From an uncultured Clostridia bacterium (GTDB lineage: Bacteria > Bacillota > Clostridia > TANB77 > CAG-508), in NCBI GenBank assembly GCA_934155625.1, contig CAKPHD010000004.1, positions 1 to 57,574 on the forward strand: 57,574 nt of DNA, in the 5' to 3' direction. This document shows, one piece after another, positions 40,684 to 49,715 of this stretch (position 1 is the first letter of the stretch; every line of letters starts with the position of its first letter). Under the pieces are notes generated by a model, which did not search any database, was not told the origin of the DNA, and saw only the letters and a list, made by a program, of their open reading frames with translations. The translations under genes and the position numbers were made by a program.

Positions 40684-41571
40684 ATGAACAAAAAAATAAT
40701 GAGAGTTATTTTAAGCAGAAAGGGATTCGATTCTGGAACTGGTGGGTGGCCTAGTATAATTTTGCCAGAGTTAGATAATAAAATGATTTCTTTTCCTATT
40801 CCAGATCCAGACGATAATTTAAAATATTCAGATATTCAGGCACTTGAAAACGGAAAAAGTTTATATGATATAATGAAAGACTTAAAGAGAACTCCTAAGC
40901 TAACTTTAAATAAAGAGAAAATTGATTTTACAGATGAAACATGTTGCCACTTTGATCCTGATATATATGATTATTCAATAGAAAGGGAAAATGGTTGGAG
41001 AGGTATTTTTGGACAAATTGATCAAGCACAAACAGTTTTAAAAAATAACCATGTAGAAGAAGGCGATTTATTTATATTTTTTGGATTGTATAGAAATGCA
41101 GTAATTAAAGAGGATGGAACAGTCAGATATGATAGTAAAGAAAAGGATAAACACACAATGTTTGGATATTTGCAAATTGACAAAATTCTACATCCAAAAT
41201 ATGATAAAGTTCCAGAACAATTTAGAAATCACCCTCATATAGTCAATCAAGAAGATTTTTGCAATGATACAAATACTATCTATATTGCTAAAGATGTTTG
41301 CACATTTGATAAAAATATAAAGGGATATGGAATGTTTAAATATGCTGAAGAGTTAGATTTAACTAAAAAAGGAATGAGCAAATCTCGCTGGGATTTGCCA
41401 GAAATATTTAGAGGATTAGACATAACATATCACAAAGATACTGCATGGAAAGATGGATATTTTCAATCTACTTATAGATTTCAAGAAGCAGTTATACAAG
41501 AAAATAAAGAGGTAGAAAAATGGGCGCAAAATCTTGTTAGAAAGTATTCTACAAATAGAATAAAAAAATAA
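40684..41571 (+). CDS. Nmad3-family putative nucleotide-modification-associated protein
   Basis: 295 residues. The N-terminus VILSRKGFDSGTGGWPSIIL followed by PIPDPDD and KYSDIQ is the hallmark of nucleotide modification associated domain 3. Later conserved-looking segments are GIFGQIDQAQTVLKNNHVEE, DLFIFFGLYR and FGYLQIDKI. The family was defined computationally from its association with DNA base modification; the biochemistry is unknown to me. No modification enzyme is adjacent, though replication and nuclease genes follow. ATG 40684 has TGGAGG upstream; ATG 40672 overlaps that site. Ends at a terminator. Confidence 0.8.
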   Translation: MNKKIMRVILSRKGFDSGTGGWPSIILPELDNKMISFPIPDPDDNLKYSDIQALENGKSLYDIMKDLKRTPKLTLNKEKIDFTDETCCHFDPDIYDYSIERENGWRGIFGQIDQAQTVLKNNHVEEGDLFIFFGLYRNAVIKEDGTVRYDSKEKDKHTMFGYLQIDKILHPKYDKVPEQFRNHPHIVNQEDFCNDTNTIYIAKDVCTFDKNIKGYGMFKYAEELDLTKKGMSKSRWDLPEIFRGLDITYHKDTAWKDGYFQSTYRFQEAVIQENKEVEKWAQNLVRKYSTNRIKK

Positions 41572-41602
41572 AAGTTTTAGATATTATTCTAAAACTTTTT
41601 TT
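41570..41602 (+). terminator. Terminator after the Nmad3 gene
   Basis: AAAAGTTTTAGA / TCTAAAACTTTT, 6-base loop, T-tract. Confidence 0.9.
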
Positions 41603-41643
41603 ATGCAGAAAAACATAAAAATGACATCTTGTGACCAATAATA

Positions 41644-41672
41644 TTGCTCTAGTTACCAAAGATATATATAAT
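41644..41672 (+). promoter_or_regulatory. Promoter of the helicase-polymerase operon
   Basis: TTGCTC (41644-41649), 17-base spacer, TATAAT (41667-41672). Confidence 0.7.
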
Positions 41673-41698
41673 TTTATTAGTAAAGAGAGGTTATTGAG

Positions 41699-43258
41699 AT
41701 GAAAATTTATTTATTAAAAGTTGAATGTTATTTTGATGAAGAAGAGCATTATGAAAATGTATATTCTACAAAAGACAAGGCAATTAAAGAAGGCAAAGAG
41801 AGGTTAGAAAAAATATTTAAAAAACAATATAAAAGTTATTTTGATGATGATGACGAGGAAAATGAAATTCCAGAGCTAACACATGAACAACTATTTAAAT
41901 TAAAAGCGATTTATGATTTTTCTATAATTGAATATGATCCTCAAATAGTAGATGAATTGGATAGACTCGAAAAGCTACCTATTATTGAAGAATATTACAA
42001 AGATGATTTATATTCTTCAGAAATAGAACCATTAAAAATTATACATAGTTATGATTATAATGGAAATGAAATATATATTTCTGGACAATATGCTTTTAAT
42101 TATAAAGGACAAAGAATAGAAAGAAAAATTATGATGGATTATGAAGATTATAATAATCCATTAGCAGGAAGTAAATTTAAAATAGGAGATATTGTAAAAA
42201 TAAAAAATTGTAATAAAAATTATGATTTTAAAGATAAATTACATGTAATAACAGAGGTACCACACAAAAAAGAAAATCAAAAATTTTTTAGAAATTCTTA
42301 TAAGGTAATTGTGAACCATAACATCTATGATGAAGGATGCCATGTAGATGTTTTTGATGAAAATGAATTAGAACTTTATACAGAAAAATTGCCAGAGGAT
42401 TCACCATTAATCTTTTTAAGTAAATATTTTAAGGGAGAAATTAAGTTAGAAAATACAAAATGGATTGATATTGAATGTGGTAATATAACTTTAAATGAAA
42501 ATAAAAGTTTTAGAGATATTGAAGAAATAAGAAAACAAATGGAGATAGGGGGAAAAATGAAAACAGGTTTTAATGAGTTAGATAATATTGTAAAAATAAA
42601 AGAAGGAGACTTAATTGTAATTGCATCAAGACCTGCAATGGGAAAATCAACTTTAGCAATTAATATATTAAGAAATGTAGCAATTAAGGAAAAAAAGCCG
42701 GTTCTATTATTTAGTCTTGAAAATAGTAAAGAGACTATAATTAATAAATTGAGTATAAGAAATTCTATGGATGCATCTATTTTTATAGATGCATCTGTAC
42801 CACAAACAATAGATAATATTTTTAAAAAATCATGTGAGCTAAAAGAAAAAGAAAATATCGAACTTATTATAATTGATTACCTTCAGCTTATACAATTTAA
42901 TAAAAGTAAAGTATTAAGTAGAGATAATGAAATTAAAGAAATATTAAAAATGTTAAAAACATTAGCAAAAGAATTGGATATTCCAATAATTATTACATCA
43001 CAATTATCTAGAAAACCAGAAGAAAGGAATGATAAAAGACCAGTAATAACAGATTTTAATAATACAGCACCAAGCATTTTGGATTATGCAGATAAGATTT
43101 TATTCTTATATAGAGATTCTTATTACAATAAAGATAATAAAAGCAATATGACAGATATAATAGTTGCAAAAAATGAAAATGATGAAATTGGTACAATTAA
43201 ATTAGGGTGGTTACCAGAGTACTGCATGTTGGACAATACTGCAAAGTTTGAAAATTAG
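41699..43258 (+). CDS. DnaB-like helicase domain fused to a non-DnaB N-terminus
   Basis: 519 residues. From about 270 the protein is a DnaB C-terminal RecA-like motor: TGFNELDNI, Walker A RPAMGKST (311-318), LLFSLENSKE, Walker B IIIDYLQLI (about 390-398), SQLSRKPEERNDKRP, and LFLYRDSYY. The DnaB N-terminal primase-interacting domain is missing. Instead there are an acidic region and an SH3-like segment (FKIGDIVKIKNC to ENELELY, about 160-240) also seen in hypothetical clostridial proteins. The cell must have its own DnaB elsewhere, so this is an accessory motor. The polymerase gene starts 10 bases after its stop, so the two likely work together. Confidence 0.85.
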   Translation: MKIYLLKVECYFDEEEHYENVYSTKDKAIKEGKERLEKIFKKQYKSYFDDDDEENEIPELTHEQLFKLKAIYDFSIIEYDPQIVDELDRLEKLPIIEEYYKDDLYSSEIEPLKIIHSYDYNGNEIYISGQYAFNYKGQRIERKIMMDYEDYNNPLAGSKFKIGDIVKIKNCNKNYDFKDKLHVITEVPHKKENQKFFRNSYKVIVNHNIYDEGCHVDVFDENELELYTEKLPEDSPLIFLSKYFKGEIKLENTKWIDIECGNITLNENKSFRDIEEIRKQMEIGGKMKTGFNELDNIVKIKEGDLIVIASRPAMGKSTLAINILRNVAIKEKKPVLLFSLENSKETIINKLSIRNSMDASIFIDASVPQTIDNIFKKSCELKEKENIELIIIDYLQLIQFNKSKVLSRDNEIKEILKMLKTLAKELDIPIIITSQLSRKPEERNDKRPVITDFNNTAPSILDYADKILFLYRDSYYNKDNKSNMTDIIVAKNENDEIGTIKLGWLPEYCMLDNTAKFEN

Positions 43259-43268
43259 GGGGAAAGAT

Positions 43269-46200
43269 ATGAAAAATAGAGTAGAATTATGTTGTCATAC
43301 TAAAATGTCAACATTACAAGAAATAAATTCTGCAAGAGAATATATAAAAACAGCAATAGACAGAGGAGACAAAGCGATTGCAATTACAGATGTAGATAGT
43401 GTGCAAAGTTTTTTTGATGCAAATGAATATTTAAGACTTTATGCAAAAAATACAGTTTTTAAAATTATATATGGTTCGGAAATGCATTTTAAAATTTCAG
43501 AAAATACTGATAAATTATATACAATATACATTTATGTTAAAGAACAAGAAGGATTAAAGAATTTATACGAATTAATTTCAAAAGCATATAAAAATATAAT
43601 AGATGGAATACCGGTAATTTATAAAAAAGATTTAATTGAATATAGAAGCGGTTTGTTATATGCTGCAATTGGAAATCAAAGTGAAGTATATCAAAATATT
43701 GAAATTGCTGATATTGATGCAATAATGAAATTTTATGATTTTGTTGGCATTGAGCCAAATGAAAGTGAAAAAAGTACAAATATAATAATTAATAATCTAT
43801 GTAATAAAAATAATAAATTGCTTATTGGCACTTCAGAATGTAACTTTATAAATAAAGAAGATTTTAAATGTAATGAGTTATTGAACTTTTACAAAAAAAA
43901 TCCTGATATAGAATATGAAAATAATAAATATTTTTATACTACTGATGAACTAATAAAAAGTTTTGATTATATTGAAAATTCAATGAAAATAGTTATAGAT
44001 AATACAGCAAAAATTGCTGAACAAATTGAAAAAATCAACATAATACCACATAAAATAAATTATCCTAAAATAGAATCAGCAAATAAAATAATCTACCAAA
44101 AATGTTATGTTATGGCTAAAAAAATATATGGAACAACATTACCTGAAAAAATAAAAGAAAGACTGGAGTTAGAATTAAATTCAATAAAAAATAATAATTT
44201 TGCAAGTATTTATCTTATATCAAGTGATATGGTTGAATATTCAAATAGATTAGGCTATGGAGTAACGAGTAGAGGAAGTGTTGGAGATTCATTTGTTGCA
44301 TACTTATTAGGAATTACAGATATAAATCCGATAGAATACAATCTTCCATTCGAATTTTTTGCAGGAATAAATTATGATAAAGAACCTGATATAGATTTAA
44401 ATTTTTCAGAAATAGCTCAAGCAAAAATATTTGATTTTTTACAAGAAAAGTATGGAAAAGATAAAATTATATGGGGTGGTACAATAGGTACAATTGAACA
44501 TCCTGGAAGAATTTTTATAATTCCAGAAAATATAGAAATAACAGATATTTGCCCAGTAGAAATCGGTGAAAATGGATTTTTAAAAACTCATATGGATTAT
44601 CATTCTATAGATAATATAGGATTATATAAATTTGATATATTAAGACATGCTGTTCCGACCATGTTATATGAACTTGAGAAAGAAACAAATACAAGTTCAA
44701 TAAATATAAAATTAGATGATAAAGAAACATTAGAACTATTCCAACATGTAAATGATATGTCCTATCCAATAAGTGTTGATGGAATACCAGAATTTGGAAC
44801 AACTTTTGTAAAGAGAATGATCGAAATTGCAAAACCACAAAATATTAATGATTTATTTTGTATATCGGCACTTGCGCATGGTTCAAACACATGGATTTAC
44901 AATGCAGATTCATTAATTGAAAAAGAACATAAAAGAGTAGATGAAGTTATCTCAAATAGAGAAGATATGTATAATTACCTTTTAAATAATGGAATTAAAA
45001 GAAATATGGCATATGAGATAGTTAATTTTGTTAAAAGTGGAAAAGCATCAAAAGGACAAGATTCGAGAAAAAGTAATAGTGACAGATATAAAAAATTAAA
45101 TGAAAAATGGACTGAATATAAAAAAATATTACAACAATACAATATTCCAGAATGGTATATTAAATCAGCTGAAAAAATAAAATACATGTTCCCGAAATCA
45201 CATGTAATAGAAAATTCAATAAATGCATTTAAGATTGCATGGTACAAAGTTCATTATACTGAAGCATTTTATAAAGTATATGCAGAACTAGAAGATAATT
45301 ATAACTTAATAAACTCAAAAGCGATAGGGAATTACTGTAGGAGTATAAAACACAAATTTAATACTGAAGAATTAGCAGTATTGGTATATAGAAATAATAG
45401 AATGACTATTGAAGAAAAAATAGAAAAATATATAGATTTAATAAGTAATTATCCTGATATGGAAGTTATTGAAAGAATAAATTGTAAGCATTATGATAGT
45501 GTAAAAACTATGATAAAAGAAGAGGTGCAAAGGCTTAACACTTTATATAAAAAATTAATACAAGATGATTCTGACAGCATATGTGTTTGGACAGAATACA
45601 ATAAATCAACATTAAAATATGAACATTATAATGATATAAAAAACACATTCAGAACTTATAAAGAAGCATATGAAGATATACAAAACTATATAGAAGAATA
45701 TGATGATACAATATCTTTCCAAATCACAAAAAAATATTTTAATGAAAACAAAGAAATTTATGCAAGATACATTGTAGAGAATAAAAAAATAAAATTAATA
45801 AATATAGAAAATAGTATTGATATGTTAGACATTGACCAAATATTTTTAAATATTCCAACTCCATTTAAAAAAGGTGATATTCTTATATCAAAGAGTAAAT
45901 CAATGTTTAATTATGGTGATTACAACGAAATTTTTGTTTTAGATTATCTATGTACATGGAAAGAAGGATTAGAAGAACTGCTAGCAAAAGGAAATTACGA
46001 TTCTTCAGATATGATTGGATATGGGTACTATTTGTATGGAGAAGAGTCCACAGATTTTGTACTAGATCATAAATGGGATTATGATAGTTTTGAATATTAT
46101 GATGGCGAATTTATTGGAAAAGATAGGATTTTAAAGGATATAAGCAGTTTTATTAAAGGAGAGATTAGTTTGGAATTATTTGTTCATGCCTATGACTATT

Positions 46201-46310
46201 ATAAAAATGACTATCAAAGCTATTTGCCCAATTTTTATACAGATGAAGGATTAAAATTGGCAGGTTTTAGCGAAGAAGATATTAAAAAAATTAATCACAG
46301 GCAAAAATAA
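43269..46310 (+). CDS. Reduced PolC-like DNA polymerase III alpha subunit lacking the exonuclease
   Basis: 1013 residues, against about 1430 for PolC. The order follows PolC: PHP domain (RVELCCHTKMS onward, 4-75), direct continuation without the roughly 170-residue proofreading exonuclease normally inserted there, the second PHP part, then the palm (TSRGSVGDSFVAYLLGITDI; catalytic aspartates in PDIDLNFS, 373-380; YKFDILRH), and fingers (GIPEFGTTFVKRMIE; IPEWYIKSAEKIKYMFPKSH). The zinc-binding insert is absent. In the PHP metal site the usual LHLHT reads LCCHT, so that site is probably inactive. About 300 C-terminal residues are not PolC-like. ATG 43269 has AGGGGG upstream. Likely an accessory polymerase of a mobile or defence element. 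Confidence 0.82.
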   Translation: MKNRVELCCHTKMSTLQEINSAREYIKTAIDRGDKAIAITDVDSVQSFFDANEYLRLYAKNTVFKIIYGSEMHFKISENTDKLYTIYIYVKEQEGLKNLYELISKAYKNIIDGIPVIYKKDLIEYRSGLLYAAIGNQSEVYQNIEIADIDAIMKFYDFVGIEPNESEKSTNIIINNLCNKNNKLLIGTSECNFINKEDFKCNELLNFYKKNPDIEYENNKYFYTTDELIKSFDYIENSMKIVIDNTAKIAEQIEKINIIPHKINYPKIESANKIIYQKCYVMAKKIYGTTLPEKIKERLELELNSIKNNNFASIYLISSDMVEYSNRLGYGVTSRGSVGDSFVAYLLGITDINPIEYNLPFEFFAGINYDKEPDIDLNFSEIAQAKIFDFLQEKYGKDKIIWGGTIGTIEHPGRIFIIPENIEITDICPVEIGENGFLKTHMDYHSIDNIGLYKFDILRHAVPTMLYELEKETNTSSINIKLDDKETLELFQHVNDMSYPISVDGIPEFGTTFVKRMIEIAKPQNINDLFCISALAHGSNTWIYNADSLIEKEHKRVDEVISNREDMYNYLLNNGIKRNMAYEIVNFVKSGKASKGQDSRKSNSDRYKKLNEKWTEYKKILQQYNIPEWYIKSAEKIKYMFPKSHVIENSINAFKIAWYKVHYTEAFYKVYAELEDNYNLINSKAIGNYCRSIKHKFNTEELAVLVYRNNRMTIEEKIEKYIDLISNYPDMEVIERINCKHYDSVKTMIKEEVQRLNTLYKKLIQDDSDSICVWTEYNKSTLKYEHYNDIKNTFRTYKEAYEDIQNYIEEYDDTISFQITKKYFNENKEIYARYIVENKKIKLINIENSIDMLDIDQIFLNIPTPFKKGDILISKSKSMFNYGDYNEIFVLDYLCTWKEGLEELLAKGNYDSSDMIGYGYYLYGEESTDFVLDHKWDYDSFEYYDGEFIGKDRILKDISSFIKGEISLELFVHAYDYYKNDYQSYLPNFYTDEGLKLAGFSEEDIKKINHRQK

Positions 46311-46314
46311 AACA

Positions 46315-46343
46315 TTGTAAAATTTATTTATATATGATATTAT
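46315..46343 (+). promoter_or_regulatory. Promoter of the DUF2779-WYL operon
   Basis: TTGTAA (46315-46320), 17-base spacer, TATTAT (46338-46343), beginning 4 bases after the polymerase stop codon. Confidence 0.7.
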
Positions 46344-46381
46344 TTGTCTAACGATAAAAAAGTAAATTGGAAGGAAAAATT

Positions 46382-47878
46382 ATGGATAAAATTCATTTAT
46401 CAAAATCAAAATATTGCAAATCTGTTCAATGTAACAAAATATTATGGATGAACAAGTACAAGCCAGAAGTTGCAGTTCAAACGGCAAGAGATTCTGTTTT
46501 AGAAAATGGAACAGAAGTAGGAGAACTTGCAAGGAACTTATTTGGAGACTATACAAATATCGAATTTAACAAAGATTTAAATATCATGGTTGATGAAACA
46601 AGAAAAGTATTGGAAAATAAACCTAACATAATAACAGAAGCATCATTTAACTATGACAACAATTTTTGTAGTGTAGATATATTAAAAAACAATTTAGATG
46701 GTGTAGAAATATATGAAGTAAAAAGTTCAACAGAAGTACATGATATCTATCTGGATGATGCATCATATCAATATTTTGTTTTATCTAATCTAGGATTAAA
46801 TGTAAAAAAGGTTTGTATTGTATATATAAATGATCAATATATAAGAGGCAAAAAATTAGAAATAGAAAAATTATTTAATATAGAAGATATAACAGATATA
46901 GCAAAAGCAAAACAAGATGAGATAAGGAAAAATATTGAAATAGCAAATACATATATGGCAGAACATAACAAAGATAATGAACCTAAAGAAGACATAGGAA
47001 TGAAATGTTTTAAACCATATAAATGTGAATTTTGGGAATATTGTACAAGAAAATTGCCAAAACCTAATGTTTTTGATATTGGTGGAGGAATGCATACAAC
47101 GAAAAAATTTGAAAAATATTATGAAGGAAAAATATCCTTTCAAGATTTACAATATGAGGATTTAAATCCTAAATATTTAGAACAAATTGATTTTGAATTA
47201 AATAATTTAGAACCTAAAGTTGATAAAGATGCTATAAAAGAGTTAATGGATTCGCTTAAATATCCACTATATTTTATAGACTATGAAACATATCAGTTAG
47301 CAATACCAGAACTTGAAGGAACAAAGCCATATCAACAACTACCTTTTCAATACTCATTACATATTATAAAAGAAAAAGGGGCTCCAATAGAGCATAAAGA
47401 ATTTTTAGCTGAAATTGATGATCAAGATTATATTAGACATTTTGCAGAAAGCATGATAAAAGATATGCCTGAAAATGGAAGTGTAATTATTTATAATAAA
47501 TCTTTTGAACCAGCTAGAAATAATGAAATAGCAAGAATGTATCCAGATTTAAAAGCTGAAATGGATCGAATAAATAGTAATATTGTAGACTTTCTTGAAC
47601 CATTTAAACAAAGAAAATACTATACAAAAGAAATGCATGGTTCAGCATCAATAAAAGCAGTTTTACCAGCATTGTATCCAAATGACCCAGAGTTAGACTA
47701 TCATAATTTACCTGTAGTACATAATGGAGGAGAAGCATCAGAAGCTTTCTTAAGTTTGAAAAATAAATCTAAAGAGGAACAAAAAGAAATAAGAGATGGT
47801 TTACTGGTTTACTGTGAACTTGATACTTATGCTATGGTAAAATTATGGGAGAAATTTAAAGAAATAATAGGAGAATAA
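46382..47878 (+). CDS. DUF2779 protein, RecB/Cas4-like nuclease with a C-terminal exonuclease-like domain
   Basis: 498 residues. Residues 1-225 look like a RecB/Cas4 nuclease: HLSKSKYCKSVQCNKILWMN at the start, then E-VKSSTEVHD (IYEVKSST, about 118-125) and a terminal cysteine cluster (CFKPYKCEFWEYC). The second half carries the DUF2779 domain, an RNase H-like exonuclease: YFIDYET (about 292-298), IYNKSFEPARNNEIA and YCELDTYAMVKLW with the last acidic residue. Proposed nucleic-acid degradation or repair; family function unproven. ATG 46382 has GGAAGG upstream. The WYL regulator gene begins 2 bases after the stop. Confidence 0.88.
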   Translation: MDKIHLSKSKYCKSVQCNKILWMNKYKPEVAVQTARDSVLENGTEVGELARNLFGDYTNIEFNKDLNIMVDETRKVLENKPNIITEASFNYDNNFCSVDILKNNLDGVEIYEVKSSTEVHDIYLDDASYQYFVLSNLGLNVKKVCIVYINDQYIRGKKLEIEKLFNIEDITDIAKAKQDEIRKNIEIANTYMAEHNKDNEPKEDIGMKCFKPYKCEFWEYCTRKLPKPNVFDIGGGMHTTKKFEKYYEGKISFQDLQYEDLNPKYLEQIDFELNNLEPKVDKDAIKELMDSLKYPLYFIDYETYQLAIPELEGTKPYQQLPFQYSLHIIKEKGAPIEHKEFLAEIDDQDYIRHFAESMIKDMPENGSVIIYNKSFEPARNNEIARMYPDLKAEMDRINSNIVDFLEPFKQRKYYTKEMHGSASIKAVLPALYPNDPELDYHNLPVVHNGGEASEAFLSLKNKSKEEQKEIRDGLLVYCELDTYAMVKLWEKFKEIIGE

Positions 47879-47880
47879 AA

Positions 47881-48876
47881 ATGGATTTATACGAAAAAAA
47901 TGGAAACGTATTATATATATTAAATATATTAAAAAAATATAGTGATGAAGAACATATGCTTTCTGCTGTAGAAATACAAAGAAAAATTAAAGAAATATAT
48001 GAAGTAGATATAGACACAAGAACAATAAGAAGAAATATCAATTTGCTAAAATATAAATTAGATTATGATATAAGCACAAGAGAAGAAAATGGAAAAGGGT
48101 ATTATATTAATAGAGATCCAGAAACAGATTTCGAACCTGGAGAAGTTAGAGCAATAATTGATAATTTTAGTTATGCAAATTATATTGTGCCAAGTGTTGC
48201 AAAAGAAATTATTAAAAAATGTAAAAACATGCAAACAATATATGAAAATGAAAAATTAAAAGATTATCAAATATATTCAGTTAATAGTAAGACAGAAAAT
48301 GCTGAAGTAATAAAAAATATAGAAGATATTTCTAATAGTATTTATAATAACCATAAAATTAAGTTTGAATATTGGAAATATGAAATAACAAATAAATTAG
48401 AAAAGCAGATAGTAAGCACACCAACAGTTTCACCATTTGCAATTGTATATAATAAACAAGAATTTTATCTTATAGGAATAAAAGATGGACAAAATAAATT
48501 TTATCATTATAGATTAGATAGAATGAAAAATACAAAAGAACTAACAGAAGAAATAACTATTAAAAAAACAAAGTCTCAAATTAAAGAATTTGCTGAATCC
48601 ACAGTTGAAATGTTTGGCGGTCCAAAAGAAGAAATCGAAGCAATTTGTAATAAAATTCTTTTAAATGCTGTTTTTGATATTTTTGGAAAAAATGTTACTA
48701 TTGAAAAAATACAAGGAGATAATGAGAATTTTAAATTGATTGTTGATTCAAGCTTGATGGGATTTAAAATGTGGGCTATGAGAAACATTGACGCTGTTGA
48801 AGTTGTTAAGCCTGAATCTCTAAGAAGCGAGATGAAAGAGATTGTAAAAAAAGCAATTGAAAGATATAATATATAA
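47881..48876 (+). CDS. WYL-domain transcriptional regulator
   Basis: 331 residues. N-terminal winged helix (VLYILNILKKYSDEEHMLSA ... DTRTIRRNINLLKYK), then a WYL domain (about 145-240: NSIYNNHKIKFEYWKYE, SPFAIVYNKQEFYLIGIKDG, YRLDRMKN) and a C-terminal extension domain. WYL proteins bind nucleic-acid or nucleotide ligands and often control defence or DNA-damage genes. Here it is translationally close to the DUF2779 nuclease and probably controls that operon from the promoter at 46315. Confidence 0.9.
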   Translation: MDLYEKNGNVLYILNILKKYSDEEHMLSAVEIQRKIKEIYEVDIDTRTIRRNINLLKYKLDYDISTREENGKGYYINRDPETDFEPGEVRAIIDNFSYANYIVPSVAKEIIKKCKNMQTIYENEKLKDYQIYSVNSKTENAEVIKNIEDISNSIYNNHKIKFEYWKYEITNKLEKQIVSTPTVSPFAIVYNKQEFYLIGIKDGQNKFYHYRLDRMKNTKELTEEITIKKTKSQIKEFAESTVEMFGGPKEEIEAICNKILLNAVFDIFGKNVTIEKIQGDNENFKLIVDSSLMGFKMWAMRNIDAVEVVKPESLRSEMKEIVKKAIERYNI

Positions 48877-48877
48877 T

Positions 48878-48903
48878 AAAAGGGACTTTTTATAGTCCCT
48901 TTT
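48878..48903. terminator. Bidirectional terminator between the WYL and peroxiredoxin genes
   Basis: AAAAGGGACT / AGTCCCTTTT with a 6-base loop; tails of A and T on both sides. Confidence 0.9.
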
Positions 48904-48908
48904 GAGCA

Positions 48909-49605
48909 TTATTTATCAAGACATTTATTGCTATTATCGCAGATTTTTGGTGGTTCTTTAAAACTTAAATACCAATTCATACCATTATTATTTTGTTCAA
49001 TATAGTTTAAACGTTCTTGTAACTGAGGATAAGTTTGAGGTGATGGCATAATTACAGGTTGGCCTGGCATCCAATTAGCAGGTGTAGAACCTTTGGCACA
49101 ATCAGCCATTTGCAGAGCTTCGATAATTCTCAAAATTTCTGGTATAAATCTGCCAATATTTAAAGGATATACGAGAATAACTCTAACAATTCCTTTATCA
49201 TCAATAATAAAAACATTTCTAACTGTTTCAGTAGAACTAATATCATTAGATATCATTCCATATTTTCTAGCAATAGAACCATTCCTATCTGCAACTATTG
49301 GGAAAGGCAGAACAATGCCTGTCATACAGTAAATGTCATGCATCCATGCTAAATGTGATGCATTGCTATCAATGCTTAGTCCCAATAGACAAGTATTTAA
49401 CTTTTCAAAATAAGGACATGCATTTGCAAATGCAATCATTTCAGTAGTACAGACAGGTGTAAAATCTCCGTGGGTGAGAGAAAAATACCAACCATTTTCC
49501 TTTATAGTCATTTAAGGTGATAGGCCCATATGTAGTTTCTGCTGTAAAGTCAGGTGCATGTTGACCAATTTTTACAGTTCCATTCATCATTAATTCATAA
49601 TCCAT
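48909..49605 (-). CDS. Peroxiredoxin (Prx6/AhpC type), interrupted by a one-base frameshift at CGG
   Basis: Reduces peroxides with an active-site cysteine. The start ATG (49605, after AAAGGAG) opens MDYELMMNGTVKIGQHAPDF and runs to WLVFFSHP; the next bases are CCA C GGA GAT, where families read HPGDFTPVCTTE. One extra C (complement of 49470) creates CGG and shifts the frame; everything after it (DFTPVCTTEMIAFANACPYF to PSPQTYPQLQERL) is intact in the other frame. With that base skipped the protein has 231 residues, normal for Prx6-like enzymes. An ATG at 49511 could only produce an N-terminally truncated form. The lesion is the same kind as in the ABC ATPase at 14107: artefact, pseudogene or programmed shift. 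Confidence 0.85.
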
Positions 49606-49629
49606 ATAAAAACTCCTTTCGTCTTTAAT

Positions 49630-49659
49630 ATAATATTATAAAAAATAAAAATAGTGCAA
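49630..49659 (-). promoter_or_regulatory. Promoter of the peroxiredoxin gene
   Basis: On the minus strand TTGCAC (49659-49654), 18-base spacer, TATTAT (49635-49630). The same hexamer read on the plus strand (GTGCAA) is 17 bases from TATACT (49677-49682) and may be the weak -35 of the HD-domain gene. Confidence 0.5.
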
Positions 49660-49715
49660 AAATATATAAATAGTGTTATACTATAAAACGGTAACAAGAA
49701 AAGGAGAGATAAAAA

